From: JACCXG01 sp963785755
GTDB taxonomy: Bacteria; Acidobacteriota; Vicinamibacteria; Vicinamibacterales; 2-12-FULL-66-21
NCBI GenBank assembly: GCA_963785755.1
Contig: CAWAXG010000002.1
Coordinates: forward strand, 372,001-436,000
Length of the DNA: 64,000 nucleotides
Direction of reading: 5' to 3'
Below are positions 18,203-27,717 of this stretch, piece after piece (position 1 is the stretch's first letter; every line of letters begins with the position of its first letter). The translations under genes were made by a program, and so were the position numbers. The notes beneath the pieces were generated by a model. It was not told the DNA's origin. It did no database searches and saw nothing but the letters and a program-made list of their open reading frames with translations.

Positions 18203-19507
18203 ATGAGAATCGCCTTTATCGTCCAGCGTTACGGAGCGGAGATCCTGGGAGGCTCCGAATACCACTGCCGCCTGATCGCGGAACGGCTCGCGCCGCGCCA
18301 TCAGGTCGAAGTGCTGACCACCTGCGCCGCCGACTACATCACCTGGAAGAACGAGTACGCCGAAGGCTCCGATCGCGTACGCGGCGTGACGATCCGGCGT
18401 TTCCCGAACGCCCGGACCCGGGACATCCAGGCGTTCAACCGCTATTCCGAATGGATCTTCAACAATCCCCACTCGCGCGACGACGAGATCGAGTGGCTGC
18501 GGCAGCAGGGGCCGTGGTGTCCCGCGCTGCTCGAGTATCTCGAGCGCAATCATCAGCAGTACGACATCCTGATCTTCTTCACCTACCTCTACGCCCCGAC
18601 CGTCCTGGGAGCGAAGGTCGCGCCGCACAAGTCGATCCTCGTCCCGACGGCGCATGACGAGCCGGCGATTCACCTGGAGATCTACCGGGAGCTGTTCAGC
18701 CTGCCCGCCGGCCTCGCCTACAACACCGACGTCGAGCGCAGATTCCTGACGACGCACTTCTCGATCCGCGCCGTCGAGGAGGAAACCGTCGGCTGCGGCG
18801 TCGATCTGCCGCAGTCGCAGCCGCACCCGCGCGACCGTAATCAGACCGACCGGGCGGCGGTGGCGACGGATGGTCCGGACCAGGGAGCGCAGGAAGAGGA
18901 CGCCAGGCCGGACGAGTCCTCGCCAAGCTTCCGCCCGCATCTGGCCGATCGCGGCAGCATGTTCCGGCGGCGCCATCGCCTTCACGGTCCGTTCGTGCTC
19001 TACGGGGGCCGCATCGATCCGGGCAAGGGCTGCGAGGAGCTGATCGAATACTTCAGCACCTACGTGCAGGAAGGCGGCGAGGCGTCGCTCGTGCTGATGG
19101 GTGTCAAGCTGATGCCGCTGCCCGAGGAACCGTTCATCCGCTTCGCCGGCCGGCTCTCCGATCAGGAGCGGCTGCAGGCCCTCGAAGCCGCCACCGTGGT
19201 CGTGGTGCCTTCTCCCTACGAGAGCCTGTCCCTGCTCGCGCTCGAGTCATTCGCGGTCGGCACGCCCGTCCTCGCGAACGCGCGCAGCGAGGTGCTCGTG
19301 GATCATTGCCACAAGAGCAACGCCGGGCTGTTCTACGCCGACCGCGACGAGTTCACGGAATGCCTGAGGCTGCTGATCGCCGATCACCGGCTTCGCGGTG
19401 CGATGGGACGCAACGGCCGCCACTACGTGCGGCAGAACTATCGCTGGGACGTGATCATCGGCAAGTACGAGCGGATGTTCTCCAGGCTGCGTCAGGGTAA
19501 GCGGTAG
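18203..19507 (+). CDS. GT4 family glycosyltransferase
   Basis: A 434-residue GT-B enzyme, paralogous to the frameshifted gene at 14570 (shared FIVQRYGAEILGGSEYHCR start, then TTCAADYITWKNE). The nucleotide-binding half contains GPFVLYGGRIDPGKGCEEL, VVPSPYESLSLLALESF and VLANARSEVLVDHC. Between the two halves, around residues 207-250, is a polar insertion rich in Asp, Glu, Arg and Pro that is absent from the paralogue. It is the last gene of the glycan cluster, 40 bases after the previous one, and is convergent with the sigma-54 regulator. Confidence 0.9.
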   Translation: MRIAFIVQRYGAEILGGSEYHCRLIAERLAPRHQVEVLTTCAADYITWKNEYAEGSDRVRGVTIRRFPNARTRDIQAFNRYSEWIFNNPHSRDDEIEWLRQQGPWCPALLEYLERNHQQYDILIFFTYLYAPTVLGAKVAPHKSILVPTAHDEPAIHLEIYRELFSLPAGLAYNTDVERRFLTTHFSIRAVEEETVGCGVDLPQSQPHPRDRNQTDRAAVATDGPDQGAQEEDARPDESSPSFRPHLADRGSMFRRRHRLHGPFVLYGGRIDPGKGCEELIEYFSTYVQEGGEASLVLMGVKLMPLPEEPFIRFAGRLSDQERLQALEAATVVVVPSPYESLSLLALESFAVGTPVLANARSEVLVDHCHKSNAGLFYADRDEFTECLRLLIADHRLRGAMGRNGRHYVRQNYRWDVIIGKYERMFSRLRQGKR

Positions 19508-19537
19508 GAGCGGTGGACCTGGAGACCTGGCGAGAGG

Positions 19538-21010
19538 CTACTTCGAGACCTCTTCCATTTCGTCGTCATCGGCGGGCTGATCGTCGGGCTGCTCCGGCCG
19601 GGCGGCGGGCAGGCCGCTGCCTCGCTTGCGGCGGGGGCGGATGTCGTGCCGCTTGATCATCTCGTTCAGCGTCGTCGGCTTGATGTGCAGGAGCTCGGCG
19701 GCTTTCTTCTGCACGCCGCCGGCGGCTTCCAGCGTCGATTCGATCAGGCGCTTCTCGAAATCGGTGATGACCTCGCGGAAGGAGATACCCTCGGGAGGAA
19801 TCGCGACCTGCGGCATCTGAAAACGCCGGCTGCTGCGGACGTGGTCCGGCACCATGTCGACGTCGATTCGTGAGCCGGAGCTGAGCACGGCGGCGCGCTC
19901 GATGACGTTCTCGAGCTCGCGCACGTTGCCCGGCCAGTCGTATTCGAGCAGAAGATCGAGCGCCTCTGGCGTCAGCTCGAGGTTCGGCTTGTTGTTCTCG
20001 CGCCCGTATTTGTCGAAGAAATGCTGGACGAGGAGCGGCACGTCGTCCTTGCGCTCGCGGAGCGCGGGCAGCTCCACGGTAATGACGTGCAGGCGGTAGT
20101 ACAGGTCCTCGCGGAACTTGCCCTCCTCCATCATCCGGCGTAGATCGACGTTGGTTGCGGCAATGATGCGGACGTCGACCTTGATGGTCTCGACTCCGCC
20201 AAGCCGCATGAACTCGCGCTCCTGAATGACGCGCAGCAGCTTGGCCTGCGTTTCGACCGGAATGTTGCCGATCTCGTCGAAGAAGATCGTGCCCTTGTCG
20301 GCGAGCTCGAACAGCCCCTTCTTCGGGTACACGGCGCCGGTGAAGGCGCCCTTGACGTGCCCGAACAGGTTCGATTCGAGCAGATCGGGCGGCAGGTTGC
20401 CGGAGTTCACCGTGATGAAGGCGCGATCCGATCGGGACGAATTCTGGTGCAGCGAACGCGCGATGAGCTCCTTGCCGGTCCCGCTCTCGCCGTTGATCAG
20501 GATGGTGGTACGCGACGGCGCCGCCTGGATGATCAGATCGAAGACTTGCCGCATGCGCGAGCTGCGGCCGATGATTTCACCGAAGCGGTTCTGGTGCGCC
20601 TGCAGGTTCTGGCGCAGCGCCCGGTTCTCCGCGACGAGACGCCGCTGGTCCAGCGCCTTGCGCACGACCACGAGCACTTCGTCGTTCTTGAACGGCTTCA
20701 TCACGTAGTCGAATGCGCCGCGCTTCATCGCGACAATCGCATTCTCGACCGACGCGAATGCGGTAATCATCATCACCGGCAGGTCGTCGTCTATCTTCTT
20801 GAGCTCGTCGAGCGCGGAAATGCCGTCCATTCCAGGCATCATCATGTCGACGATCGCGGCATCGAACGGCAGCGCCCGGGCCAGATCGAGGCCTTCGGCG
20901 GCATTGGCGGCGAGGCGCACCTGATAGCCTTCGCGCGTCAGCAGCGTTTCGAGGATCTCACGCATGATCTCCTCGTCATCGATGACCAGAATGGTGCCGT
21001 TACGATTCAT
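19538..21010 (-). CDS. Sigma-54-dependent response regulator (NtrC family)
   Basis: A 490-residue DNA-binding regulator. Order: receiver domain with the phosphoacceptor Asp55 (AAIVDMMMPGMDG); AAA+ domain with Walker A GESGTGKE, the sigma-54 contact loop GAFTGA, Walker B and NVRELENVIERA; and a Fis-type helix-turn-helix near the end (KKAAELLHIKPTTLNEMIKR). A charged tail rich in Arg, then Asp/Glu, follows. It lies 15 bases downstream of the histidine kinase gene and is surely its partner. No sigma-54 (-24/-12) promoter was located in the window. Confidence 0.95.
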   Translation of the reverse strand: MNRNGTILVIDDEEIMREILETLLTREGYQVRLAANAAEGLDLARALPFDAAIVDMMMPGMDGISALDELKKIDDDLPVMMITAFASVENAIVAMKRGAFDYVMKPFKNDEVLVVVRKALDQRRLVAENRALRQNLQAHQNRFGEIIGRSSRMRQVFDLIIQAAPSRTTILINGESGTGKELIARSLHQNSSRSDRAFITVNSGNLPPDLLESNLFGHVKGAFTGAVYPKKGLFELADKGTIFFDEIGNIPVETQAKLLRVIQEREFMRLGGVETIKVDVRIIAATNVDLRRMMEEGKFREDLYYRLHVITVELPALRERKDDVPLLVQHFFDKYGRENNKPNLELTPEALDLLLEYDWPGNVRELENVIERAAVLSSGSRIDVDMVPDHVRSSRRFQMPQVAIPPEGISFREVITDFEKRLIESTLEAAGGVQKKAAELLHIKPTTLNEMIKRHDIRPRRKRGSGLPAARPEQPDDQPADDDEMEEVSK

Positions 21011-21025
21011 ATCGCTCGCACAAAG

Positions 21026-23938
21026 CTACGACTGGACAGCATCCCGGCGGAGTTCGCGCATCGCCGCGAGAGGCAGCGTCAACGTGAACCGCGTTCCTTT
21101 TCCCACGGCACTGTCGCAGTCAATCGTGCCATCGTGTTCCTGAACGATACCGTACGTGATTGACAGTCCGAGGCCGGTGCCTTTGCCGATGTCCTTCGTC
21201 GTGAAGAACGGATCGTAGATTCGCGACAGCTGCTCCGGTGGAATGCCCGACCCGGTGTCCGAGATTTCAACCACGGCGCCCTTGCCGTCCGGGCGAACCG
21301 ACGTGGCAATCGTCAACCAGCCGCCGCGCGGCATCGCATCGCGGGCATTCAGGAACAGGTTGAGGAACACCTGCTGGAGCTTGTACTCGATGCCCTGCAC
21401 GATCAGCCCCGATGGCGCGAGCTCCTTGCGGAGCTGGATGCTGCCGTTGCGCAACTGGTGCTCGAGCAGCGTCAGCACGTCGTTGACGACGACGTGGAGG
21501 TCGATCGGTCCGGCATCGACCTGCGCCGGACGCGCCAGGTTGAGCAGCCCGTTGACGATCTTGGCCGCGCGGAACGTCTGCCGCTCGATCTTCTCGAGCA
21601 CCTTCGTTCGCGGATCCTCGGGATCCGCGTTCTGGAGCAGCATCTGCGTGAAGCTGGAGATCCCGGTCAGCGGCGTGTTGACTTCGTGCGCCACGCCGGC
21701 CGCGAGCAGTCCGATCGAGGCCATCTTCTCCGAAATCTGCAGCTGCTCCTCGAGCTGAACCCGCGTCGAAATGTCCTCGATGATCACGATGGTTCCGGCA
21801 ATCGCGCCGTCAGAGTCACGAAGCGGCGTGGTTGCGACGTTCACCAGGACGCGTCTCGCGTTCTCGTGGCGGGTCGTCATCGGGACGCGATAGAACGCCG
21901 CCCCTTCGGGAGCCTCGCGCGTGGCGGACGCGAAAACCTCGAGCACGCCCGGATCGAACAGATCGTACAACCGGTTGCCGACCGCCTGCTCGTGACGGAT
22001 GCCGTAGAGCTCTTCGAGCCGGCGGTTCCAGCGGACGACCCGGTTCTCACGATTGACCACGACCAGACCGTCGTTCAGCGACTCGAGAATGTTCTCGCTG
22101 AACTCACGCATCCGCTCGAGCTCGTCGGCCTTCATTCTCAGCTGACGGTAGAGCCGGCCGTTCTCGAGCGCGGTCGCCGCCTGCGCCGCCACTGCCGCGA
22201 GCAGCGCCATGTCCTCGCTGCTCAGCGGTTCGGCGCTGGCCCGGCGTCCCAGGGCCATCACCGCGATGGTGCCTTCCTTCGAGACGCAGGGAACGAAGTA
22301 GTGGATCCCCGCATCCCGCCAGAACTCCAGTTCGCGCAGATCGATCCGGCGCTGCGCGAGCGGATCGTCGAGGGCGAGGGTGTGCCCGGAAATCAAGCGC
22401 GTCGCCACGTCCGATGGACGCGCCAGCAGCGGCGGCTCGGCCGCGAAGCCGACGTGCGCGATCGTCGTGAAGTGCCCGTCCTTCCCCGGCGTGACCGGCG
22501 ACAGCATCAGCGCCATTCGATCGATGACCAGCGTTTCCATCACCCGATGGACCAGCCGCTCGCTCAACCGGAAGAGATCGAGGTCGCTGTTCAGATCGCG
22601 GGCGAACCCGACCAGGGCGCGGCGATAGTCGTACCGATCGCGGTAGTACACGCGATCGAGGCCGGCTTGAATCGCGTTCTTCAACGGACGCGACAGCAGC
22701 ACGACGACGAGCGTGGCCAGGAGCGCGATGATGGGATTGCGCCGCTCGGGATCTCCGCCGAAGAACACTTCGCTGACGAGCCAGAGCAGCACGCCGTAAA
22801 TCGCGGCGATTGCCGCAAGCGCCGCGGCGTAGACGAGCGTGCGCTTGATGATGACCTCGACGTCCATCAGGCGGTAGCGGACGATGGCCGAGGCGAACGC
22901 CAGGGGCACGAGGCCAAGCAGGATGGCGGTCAGCTCCGTGCCGGGAGCCGGATGCAGGCCGAGCGCGAAGGGCAACGCGTAACCGCAGACGAACGGTATG
23001 GCTCCGAGCGCCGTGCCCCACACGATCCACCGCAGCTGACGTCGTGACGTCACCGACCGCACGCGGGTCAACGCCCGCGTCATGATCCAGAGGCCGCCGA
23101 TCAGGCTCGCGCCCAGGTAGAGCAGCTCCCCACGCTCGACGAGCGTGATCACGTTCGAGAAGACCTCGCCGTGTCCGCCGGCACGGACGACCGCCGCCAG
23201 TCGCGCGCCGCCGAGCAGCAACGCCGGCAGATACAGGAGCGGCATCATCGAGCGGCCGGTTTCGCTCCGCGCCCAGGCATCCGGACGCTCGGGGAACATC
23301 AGCGCGAAGTGCACGAAGAGCGGCGGCAGCATCAGCATCGCCACCACGTCGCCCCAGTAGAAAATCTTGTCGAGCGTGTCGAGACGGCCGCTGAACGACA
23401 GCGTCAGCACGCCGAAAAAGGCGATCGAGAGCCAGAAGAAGTGAAGCGTCGCCTGATGCTCGGGCCGGCGCAGCCGCACCGAAGCGCCGACCAGCAGCGA
23501 AAAGATACCGACCGCAGCCAGCGAAATGTAGAGGGCACGCGACCCGCTCGGAATCGGCTGAACGGGGACGTTCACCATCTGCTGCGATCCAAGTCGCAGC
23601 ACGGTGTAAGTCAGCGTCTGTCCTGGTCTGGCGCGGTGAAAGGCTGCGATGAGATCCGCGTCCGACTCGATGGCTCTGCCGTTCAGCTGCAGCAGAATGT
23701 CGCCGACGCGGATGCCGGCGGCTTCGCCCGGCGCATCTGGTGCGAGTTCCGCCGCCACGACGCCTTCGGGTTGGTGCCGCCAGAACACGCCGTCTTCGAG
23801 CTCCCACCAGGTCCAGCGCACGCCGATGTTCGTGACCGCAAGGCAGATCAATGCGACGACGACCACGGCCTGAGCCATCAGTCGCAGCCAGACCGCACGC
23901 CTGGCGCCTCCCCGCATCTGTAAATCGGTATTCGACAC
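21026..23938 (-). CDS. Membrane sensor histidine kinase with PDZ, GAF and PAS domains
   Basis: A sensor kinase of about 970 residues. Domains in order: one transmembrane helix (AVVVVALICLAVTNIGV); a PDZ-like domain around residues 55-120 (GEAAGIRVGDILLQLNG); a block of about seven transmembrane helices; a GAF domain; a PAS domain (ILESLNDGLVVVNRENRVV); the dimerisation/phosphoacceptor helix with the His in AAGVAHEVNTPLTG; and a HATPase with DTGSGIP and GTGLGLSITYGIV. GTG at 23938 or ATG at 23917 are the likely starts; a frame extending to 24262 is open but its sequence is not protein-like. The PDZ domain just after the first helix should face the periplasm, suggesting sensing of protein C-termini or peptides; this is inference. 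Confidence 0.92.
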   Translation of the reverse strand: MSNTDLQMRGGARRAVWLRLMAQAVVVVALICLAVTNIGVRWTWWELEDGVFWRHQPEGVVAAELAPDAPGEAAGIRVGDILLQLNGRAIESDADLIAAFHRARPGQTLTYTVLRLGSQQMVNVPVQPIPSGSRALYISLAAVGIFSLLVGASVRLRRPEHQATLHFFWLSIAFFGVLTLSFSGRLDTLDKIFYWGDVVAMLMLPPLFVHFALMFPERPDAWARSETGRSMMPLLYLPALLLGGARLAAVVRAGGHGEVFSNVITLVERGELLYLGASLIGGLWIMTRALTRVRSVTSRRQLRWIVWGTALGAIPFVCGYALPFALGLHPAPGTELTAILLGLVPLAFASAIVRYRLMDVEVIIKRTLVYAAALAAIAAIYGVLLWLVSEVFFGGDPERRNPIIALLATLVVVLLSRPLKNAIQAGLDRVYYRDRYDYRRALVGFARDLNSDLDLFRLSERLVHRVMETLVIDRMALMLSPVTPGKDGHFTTIAHVGFAAEPPLLARPSDVATRLISGHTLALDDPLAQRRIDLRELEFWRDAGIHYFVPCVSKEGTIAVMALGRRASAEPLSSEDMALLAAVAAQAATALENGRLYRQLRMKADELERMREFSENILESLNDGLVVVNRENRVVRWNRRLEELYGIRHEQAVGNRLYDLFDPGVLEVFASATREAPEGAAFYRVPMTTRHENARRVLVNVATTPLRDSDGAIAGTIVIIEDISTRVQLEEQLQISEKMASIGLLAAGVAHEVNTPLTGISSFTQMLLQNADPEDPRTKVLEKIERQTFRAAKIVNGLLNLARPAQVDAGPIDLHVVVNDVLTLLEHQLRNGSIQLRKELAPSGLIVQGIEYKLQQVFLNLFLNARDAMPRGGWLTIATSVRPDGKGAVVEISDTGSGIPPEQLSRIYDPFFTTKDIGKGTGLGLSITYGIVQEHDGTIDCDSAVGKGTRFTLTLPLAAMRELRRDAVQS

Positions 23939-24122
23939 GTCGATCGTCGGGGCCGAGGGTAGCAAAGGGCGTTCCCTGGGTTGACTGCGTCGTAGTCCCT
24001 TAAGTCCTTGTCTTTCAGTCGTTTTCGTACGAAATGGGTCCTGCGACTTCAATGAGCCGGAGCCTGGATTCAAAAACTCGGAGACGTTGGGGCCTTCGCG
24101 TTGAAGGCCGGTTGAAGGCGCG
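23939..24122. other. Intergenic gap upstream of the kinase, with stuttering motif
   Basis: 184 bases between the outer membrane receptor and the kinase, both leftward. Around 23993-24022 it carries repeated short words of the type AGTCCTTnnGTC (for example TAGTCCCTTAAGTCCTTGTC). No promoter consensus or protein-like frame was recognised. Confidence 0.4.
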
Positions 24123-26045
24123 TTAGAACCGGACCAGGACTCCGCCAACGAAGCGCTTTGGCGGTCGAACGACCAGCAGCTCGTCATAGACAGAGGCGGT
24201 GTCGGCGGGGTCACGGAAGAGATTGCGCAGGCCCACGAGCACCTCCCATCGGGTGCCCGCAAAGGTGACCGGCAGCGCTTGGTTGACCTGGACTTCGAAG
24301 CGGCCGTCGACCCCGGGCCGCAACAGGTCGGTGTTCGACCGAACGAAGCCGTTGTTCAACTTGTAGAGGACGAACACCCGCGTGGACGTCTCGGCGATGT
24401 CCGCCTTGAGCGAAGTGGTCAGATCGTGGAGATCCTCGATGTCGGCGCGGACCGAGGCGGGCGCAAGCGGCGTCAGCAGATCGCTGTCGCCGCCGCCATA
24501 CCACTTTCCCCGGGCCATGGTGTAGTGCACCGAGCCCTGGATCCGATCCGACAGTCGCGTATCCACTCGGACCATCCACCCGGCAGCATCGACGGCTCCG
24601 GCGCTGCCCACGTAGTAGTGGCCGACGGATCGTGGAACACCATCGAGCGGCAGCCCGAACATCGTCACGAGCTGATCGTCGACCGACTGACGGAACCGCC
24701 CGATGCCCAGGACGACCGCTTCACCCAGATCTTTCTCGAACGACAATTGGTACGATTGCGCGCGCTCCACACGAAACGCGTCGGGCGCGGTACTGTCCCG
24801 CAGCGGCGAGAACGTGCGCTCGGGTGGCAGCCACGGTCCGACGCCAGGCGTCGACAGGAACTCCTCCGCGCCGGGCGCGACCATGCGCTGCGAGACGACG
24901 CCGCGAACGCGCGCACCTTCCGAGGCTTCGAGCGTGAAGCCCAGGCGCGGGCTAAAGAGGCCTGGATCGGCGAGATAGTCGTAATGCTCGTAGCGGCCAC
25001 CGTAATCGAGCGAGAGTGCCCGCGTGACCGCCCACCGGTCGAACGCGTAGAGCTCACCAACATTCCGGCTGCCGTCGGTCACGGCCGCGAGCGCCGCGGG
25101 GTTGCCGCCCATGTAATCCTGGGTGCTGTACGACAGGCCGAGGCTGTAGGTGTGCCGGGTGCTGCTCGGCTTGGTCGCGAACGAACCGGCAACGATCCAC
25201 GACGACAGATCGCCTTCGCTCATCGCCGCGCGAATCGCCCATTCGCCGCTCGAGGTCGGCGCGGCGAGCGCGAGATACGCGACCCCGCGAGGCAACGCGG
25301 TCGGCGAGAGAACGCTGCCTGGCGCGACGGCGCCGGTCGTGAGGAAGTTCACTTCACCAGAGAACGGGAAATCGGTGAAGAAGGACGTCGCAAGACCGGC
25401 CGCGGATCCGACAGCTCGGCCGAACAGCGAACTGCTTGGCAGCACCGGCTCGTCGTCGGTCAGCACGACCATCGTGCTGGCATCCTTCAGGATGCTGCGC
25501 GGGACATGACGCAGGCGCCACGCCATTTCGTCATGAGGATGATCGTCTTTCTTGTTCGCGGTCTCCGATTCCGGCGCGGGCTCCGGACCGCGCGGCAGCT
25601 CGAATCCCGCAGCGATGATCGGCCGGGCGTTGACCGGCGGCTCGCCGGCGCCGGTCGTGCCGATAGCGTTGACGATCCTGCGCAGTTCGAGCTTGTGTAT
25701 TGACGGAGAAATGCCGACGCGCACACGGGCGCTCGCCGACGCGACGAACCCGGTCATGTGCGCGCGAACGAGATAGTCACCCTGAGGGAGCTCGGAGAAG
25801 GTGAAGCGGCCACGGTCATCGGTCACGGTGCTCGCGAGCGTCGCGCCGAGCGCCGAGACCATGGCGCCGACAAGCGCGCCGCCGCGGTCGTCGGTGACGA
25901 CACCGGAGATCGTGCCGCTCATGACGCGCGCCTGCATGCCGGTCGCCGCCACGCGCGTGCTCTGCGCGTCGACCGACACTCCGGCCAGGAGCAGACCTGC
26001 TACGCCGACGAACGCCACTGAAACCACGCGGGTCAGGCGTTCCAT
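24123..26045 (-). CDS. Outer membrane beta-barrel receptor with carboxypeptidase-regulatory-like N-domain
   Basis: A 640-residue outer membrane protein. A signal peptide (VVSVAFVGVAGLLLAGVSVDAQ) is followed by a carboxypeptidase-regulatory-like beta-sandwich (SGVVTDDRGGALVGAMVSA, then DDRGRFTFSELPQGDYLVRA). The rest has alternating amphipathic strands typical of TonB-dependent-receptor barrels and ends with a C-terminal phenylalanine (VLVRF), the BAM recognition signal. A clear TonB plug domain was not seen, so the barrel may be a reduced relative. ATG at 26045 is preferred because GGAGGA lies 6 bases upstream. It follows the secreted protein gene by 23 bases in the same direction. Confidence 0.8.
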   Translation of the reverse strand: MERLTRVVSVAFVGVAGLLLAGVSVDAQSTRVAATGMQARVMSGTISGVVTDDRGGALVGAMVSALGATLASTVTDDRGRFTFSELPQGDYLVRAHMTGFVASASARVRVGISPSIHKLELRRIVNAIGTTGAGEPPVNARPIIAAGFELPRGPEPAPESETANKKDDHPHDEMAWRLRHVPRSILKDASTMVVLTDDEPVLPSSSLFGRAVGSAAGLATSFFTDFPFSGEVNFLTTGAVAPGSVLSPTALPRGVAYLALAAPTSSGEWAIRAAMSEGDLSSWIVAGSFATKPSSTRHTYSLGLSYSTQDYMGGNPAALAAVTDGSRNVGELYAFDRWAVTRALSLDYGGRYEHYDYLADPGLFSPRLGFTLEASEGARVRGVVSQRMVAPGAEEFLSTPGVGPWLPPERTFSPLRDSTAPDAFRVERAQSYQLSFEKDLGEAVVLGIGRFRQSVDDQLVTMFGLPLDGVPRSVGHYYVGSAGAVDAAGWMVRVDTRLSDRIQGSVHYTMARGKWYGGGDSDLLTPLAPASVRADIEDLHDLTTSLKADIAETSTRVFVLYKLNNGFVRSNTDLLRPGVDGRFEVQVNQALPVTFAGTRWEVLVGLRNLFRDPADTASVYDELLVVRPPKRFVGGVLVRF

Positions 26046-26068
26046 GGCTTCCTCCGTTGCATGCCCCG

Positions 26069-27118
26069 TCACTTCGACCGAACCGAAAACGAAATCTCCC
26101 GGGAAATGGATCGGCTCGAGACCAGATCGGTGACCTTGATCGCGAGCCTGTAGTCCCCGTCCTCGAACCCCGCCAGCGGCACTCCCTGGCCAGCCATCAG
26201 CGGTTGCCCCGCCGAGGGGTCGTACTGCGGGCCCAGGGAACCGGGGTTGAACCGCTGGGGCTCGGTCCGGTTGAAATACGTCTCCCCGGGGCCACTGTTC
26301 CTGAAGAAATGGTACTCCACCTCGAGGTCAAAATGCTTGTCCGACCTGACGGCCGGGTTATAGACGAGAAAAACGACAATCAGCTCCTCGTCGCGCCGGA
26401 AAAGCAGGTCGCCGGCGGGCTGGATTTCCCGCCCGGCCACGACGTACGGGCGGTCCTGGAGCTGGGCCGACGGCCCCGGGGATGGCAGCATGGTGAGCCG
26501 GTCTGCCACGATCACCGTGCTCGTCATGAGCTCCCCGGTCGAGAAATCGGGCACCCTCAGGGCCTGCCGCAGCACCCCGGCCAGCCGCTTCCGTCCGCGG
26601 TCGTCCTCGCGCTCACGCTCCCGGACGACGACGATCAGGTCGTACTCGCCGGGTGAGAGGGAGAATCCGCGCGCGATCCGGACCGGATTCCCTGCGTCCG
26701 CCGCGAGGTCGATCGGATAAATCTCTTCGAACGGATACGCGGGCGGTTCGTCGGCCCCGCGGCGCGGCCTGCGCTTGACGTCGGACTCATCCGCCGCGCG
26801 CCGCGCGGCCCTCACGTACAACAATGCCGCGGGCGGCTTGACCTGCGGCGCGGCGACGCTGATGCTGACGACGAACGGGACGAACGTCCCGTTCTGAGCC
26901 TTGAAGAAGTCGTTGTGCCAGCGCAGCGAAAGGTCGGCCGGACCCGAACTGCCCTGCGCCGCGGCGTCGGCGAGGGCCACGATCGACTGGCCCTCCTGAC
27001 GAAGCGTCTGTTCGATGCGTTCGAGCTGGCGGCGATCGAGCGTCTGCGCAGCAACGAGCCGGCCGCCGACCGCGACGGCCGCAAGCACGCCCACGGCGAA
27101 CCGCTGTCCTGCGCGCAT
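26069..27118 (-). CDS. Predicted secreted protein of unknown function
   Basis: A protein of about 349 residues with a signal peptide (RFAVGVLAAVAVGGRLVAAQ). The mature part is beta-rich: SLSPGEYDLIVVVRER near the middle and DGDYRLAIKVTDLVSSRSISREISF near the C-terminus resemble repeated Ig-like or transthyretin-like sandwiches of secreted acidobacterial proteins. I do not recognise a catalytic motif. ATG at 27118 puts the signal peptide at the N-terminus; an upstream start at 27169 is possible. Followed by the outer membrane receptor gene, so both may be one unit acting at the cell surface. Confidence 0.75.
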   Translation of the reverse strand: MRAGQRFAVGVLAAVAVGGRLVAAQTLDRRQLERIEQTLRQEGQSIVALADAAAQGSSGPADLSLRWHNDFFKAQNGTFVPFVVSISVAAPQVKPPAALLYVRAARRAADESDVKRRPRRGADEPPAYPFEEIYPIDLAADAGNPVRIARGFSLSPGEYDLIVVVREREREDDRGRKRLAGVLRQALRVPDFSTGELMTSTVIVADRLTMLPSPGPSAQLQDRPYVVAGREIQPAGDLLFRRDEELIVVFLVYNPAVRSDKHFDLEVEYHFFRNSGPGETYFNRTEPQRFNPGSLGPQYDPSAGQPLMAGQGVPLAGFEDGDYRLAIKVTDLVSSRSISREISFSVRSK

Positions 27119-27299
27119 GCCAGTGTGAAGAGTCGATGATACTGCAAGGCTGCGGCGGTCCGTATTCAATTGCGGATGACGTAAGTGCGACGGATCCGCA
27201 ACGCCTGGAGGGCCCCACCCACGCGGTCATTCCGGCGCTCTGGCGGGGCCCGGCGTCGCAGCCATCCGGCCGCTGGCGGGTGATATCATCACCGCTTCT

Positions 27300-27707
27300 A
27301 TGGCGCGCGTGCCGCGATTCCTTGACGTGAGCGTGTCCCTGGCCGAAGGGACGCCGACCTATCCGGGGAATCCGGCGTTCGAGATGCAGCCAGTCAAGCG
27401 CATCGCGGAAGGGGCAAGCTCGAACGTCTCCCGCCTGGTCATGGGAACCCACACCGGCACGCATGTCGATGCGCCGCGGCATTTCTTCGACGACGGGACC
27501 GGCACCGATGCGCTCGCGCTCGACATGTTGATCGGCCGCGCCCGTGTCGTCGATCTCCCTCGCCGGGGAGGAATCAGCGCGGACGACCTCGCGGCCGCCG
27601 GCCTGAATCTCTCGGACGTCGAACCGGGCATGTACGAGCTCTACTGCCTTCCGCTGCGCGTCGCCGGATCGGATGGAGCGCCCGCACGCGTCGTGTTGAA
27701 GCGCTGA
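27300..27707 (+). CDS. Cyclase/kynurenine formamidase-like protein with internal deletion
   Basis: A 135-residue member of the cyclase family (metal-dependent hydrolases related to kynurenine formamidase), whose normal length is near 205-220. The N-terminal half is typical: YPGNPAFEM, and the metal motif HTGTHVDAPRHF. The C-terminal strand motif is also typical: DVEPGMYELYCLPLRVAGSDGAPARVVL. The part that should lie between, about 75-80 residues with the second half of the active site, is missing at the join DDLAAAGLNLSDVEPG, without breaking the frame. Such a protein is unlikely to be active. glgC follows after 10 bases. Confidence 0.8.
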   Translation: MARVPRFLDVSVSLAEGTPTYPGNPAFEMQPVKRIAEGASSNVSRLVMGTHTGTHVDAPRHFFDDGTGTDALALDMLIGRARVVDLPRRGGISADDLAAAGLNLSDVEPGMYELYCLPLRVAGSDGAPARVVLKR

Positions 27708-27717
27708 AGGGGGGCCG

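Noticed and set aside
23939..24262. N-terminal extension of the histidine kinase up to 24262
   Set aside because: The extra residues are rich in Ser, Arg and Pro without pattern and overlap the end of the receptor gene; the membrane helix and PDZ domain begin after 23938.
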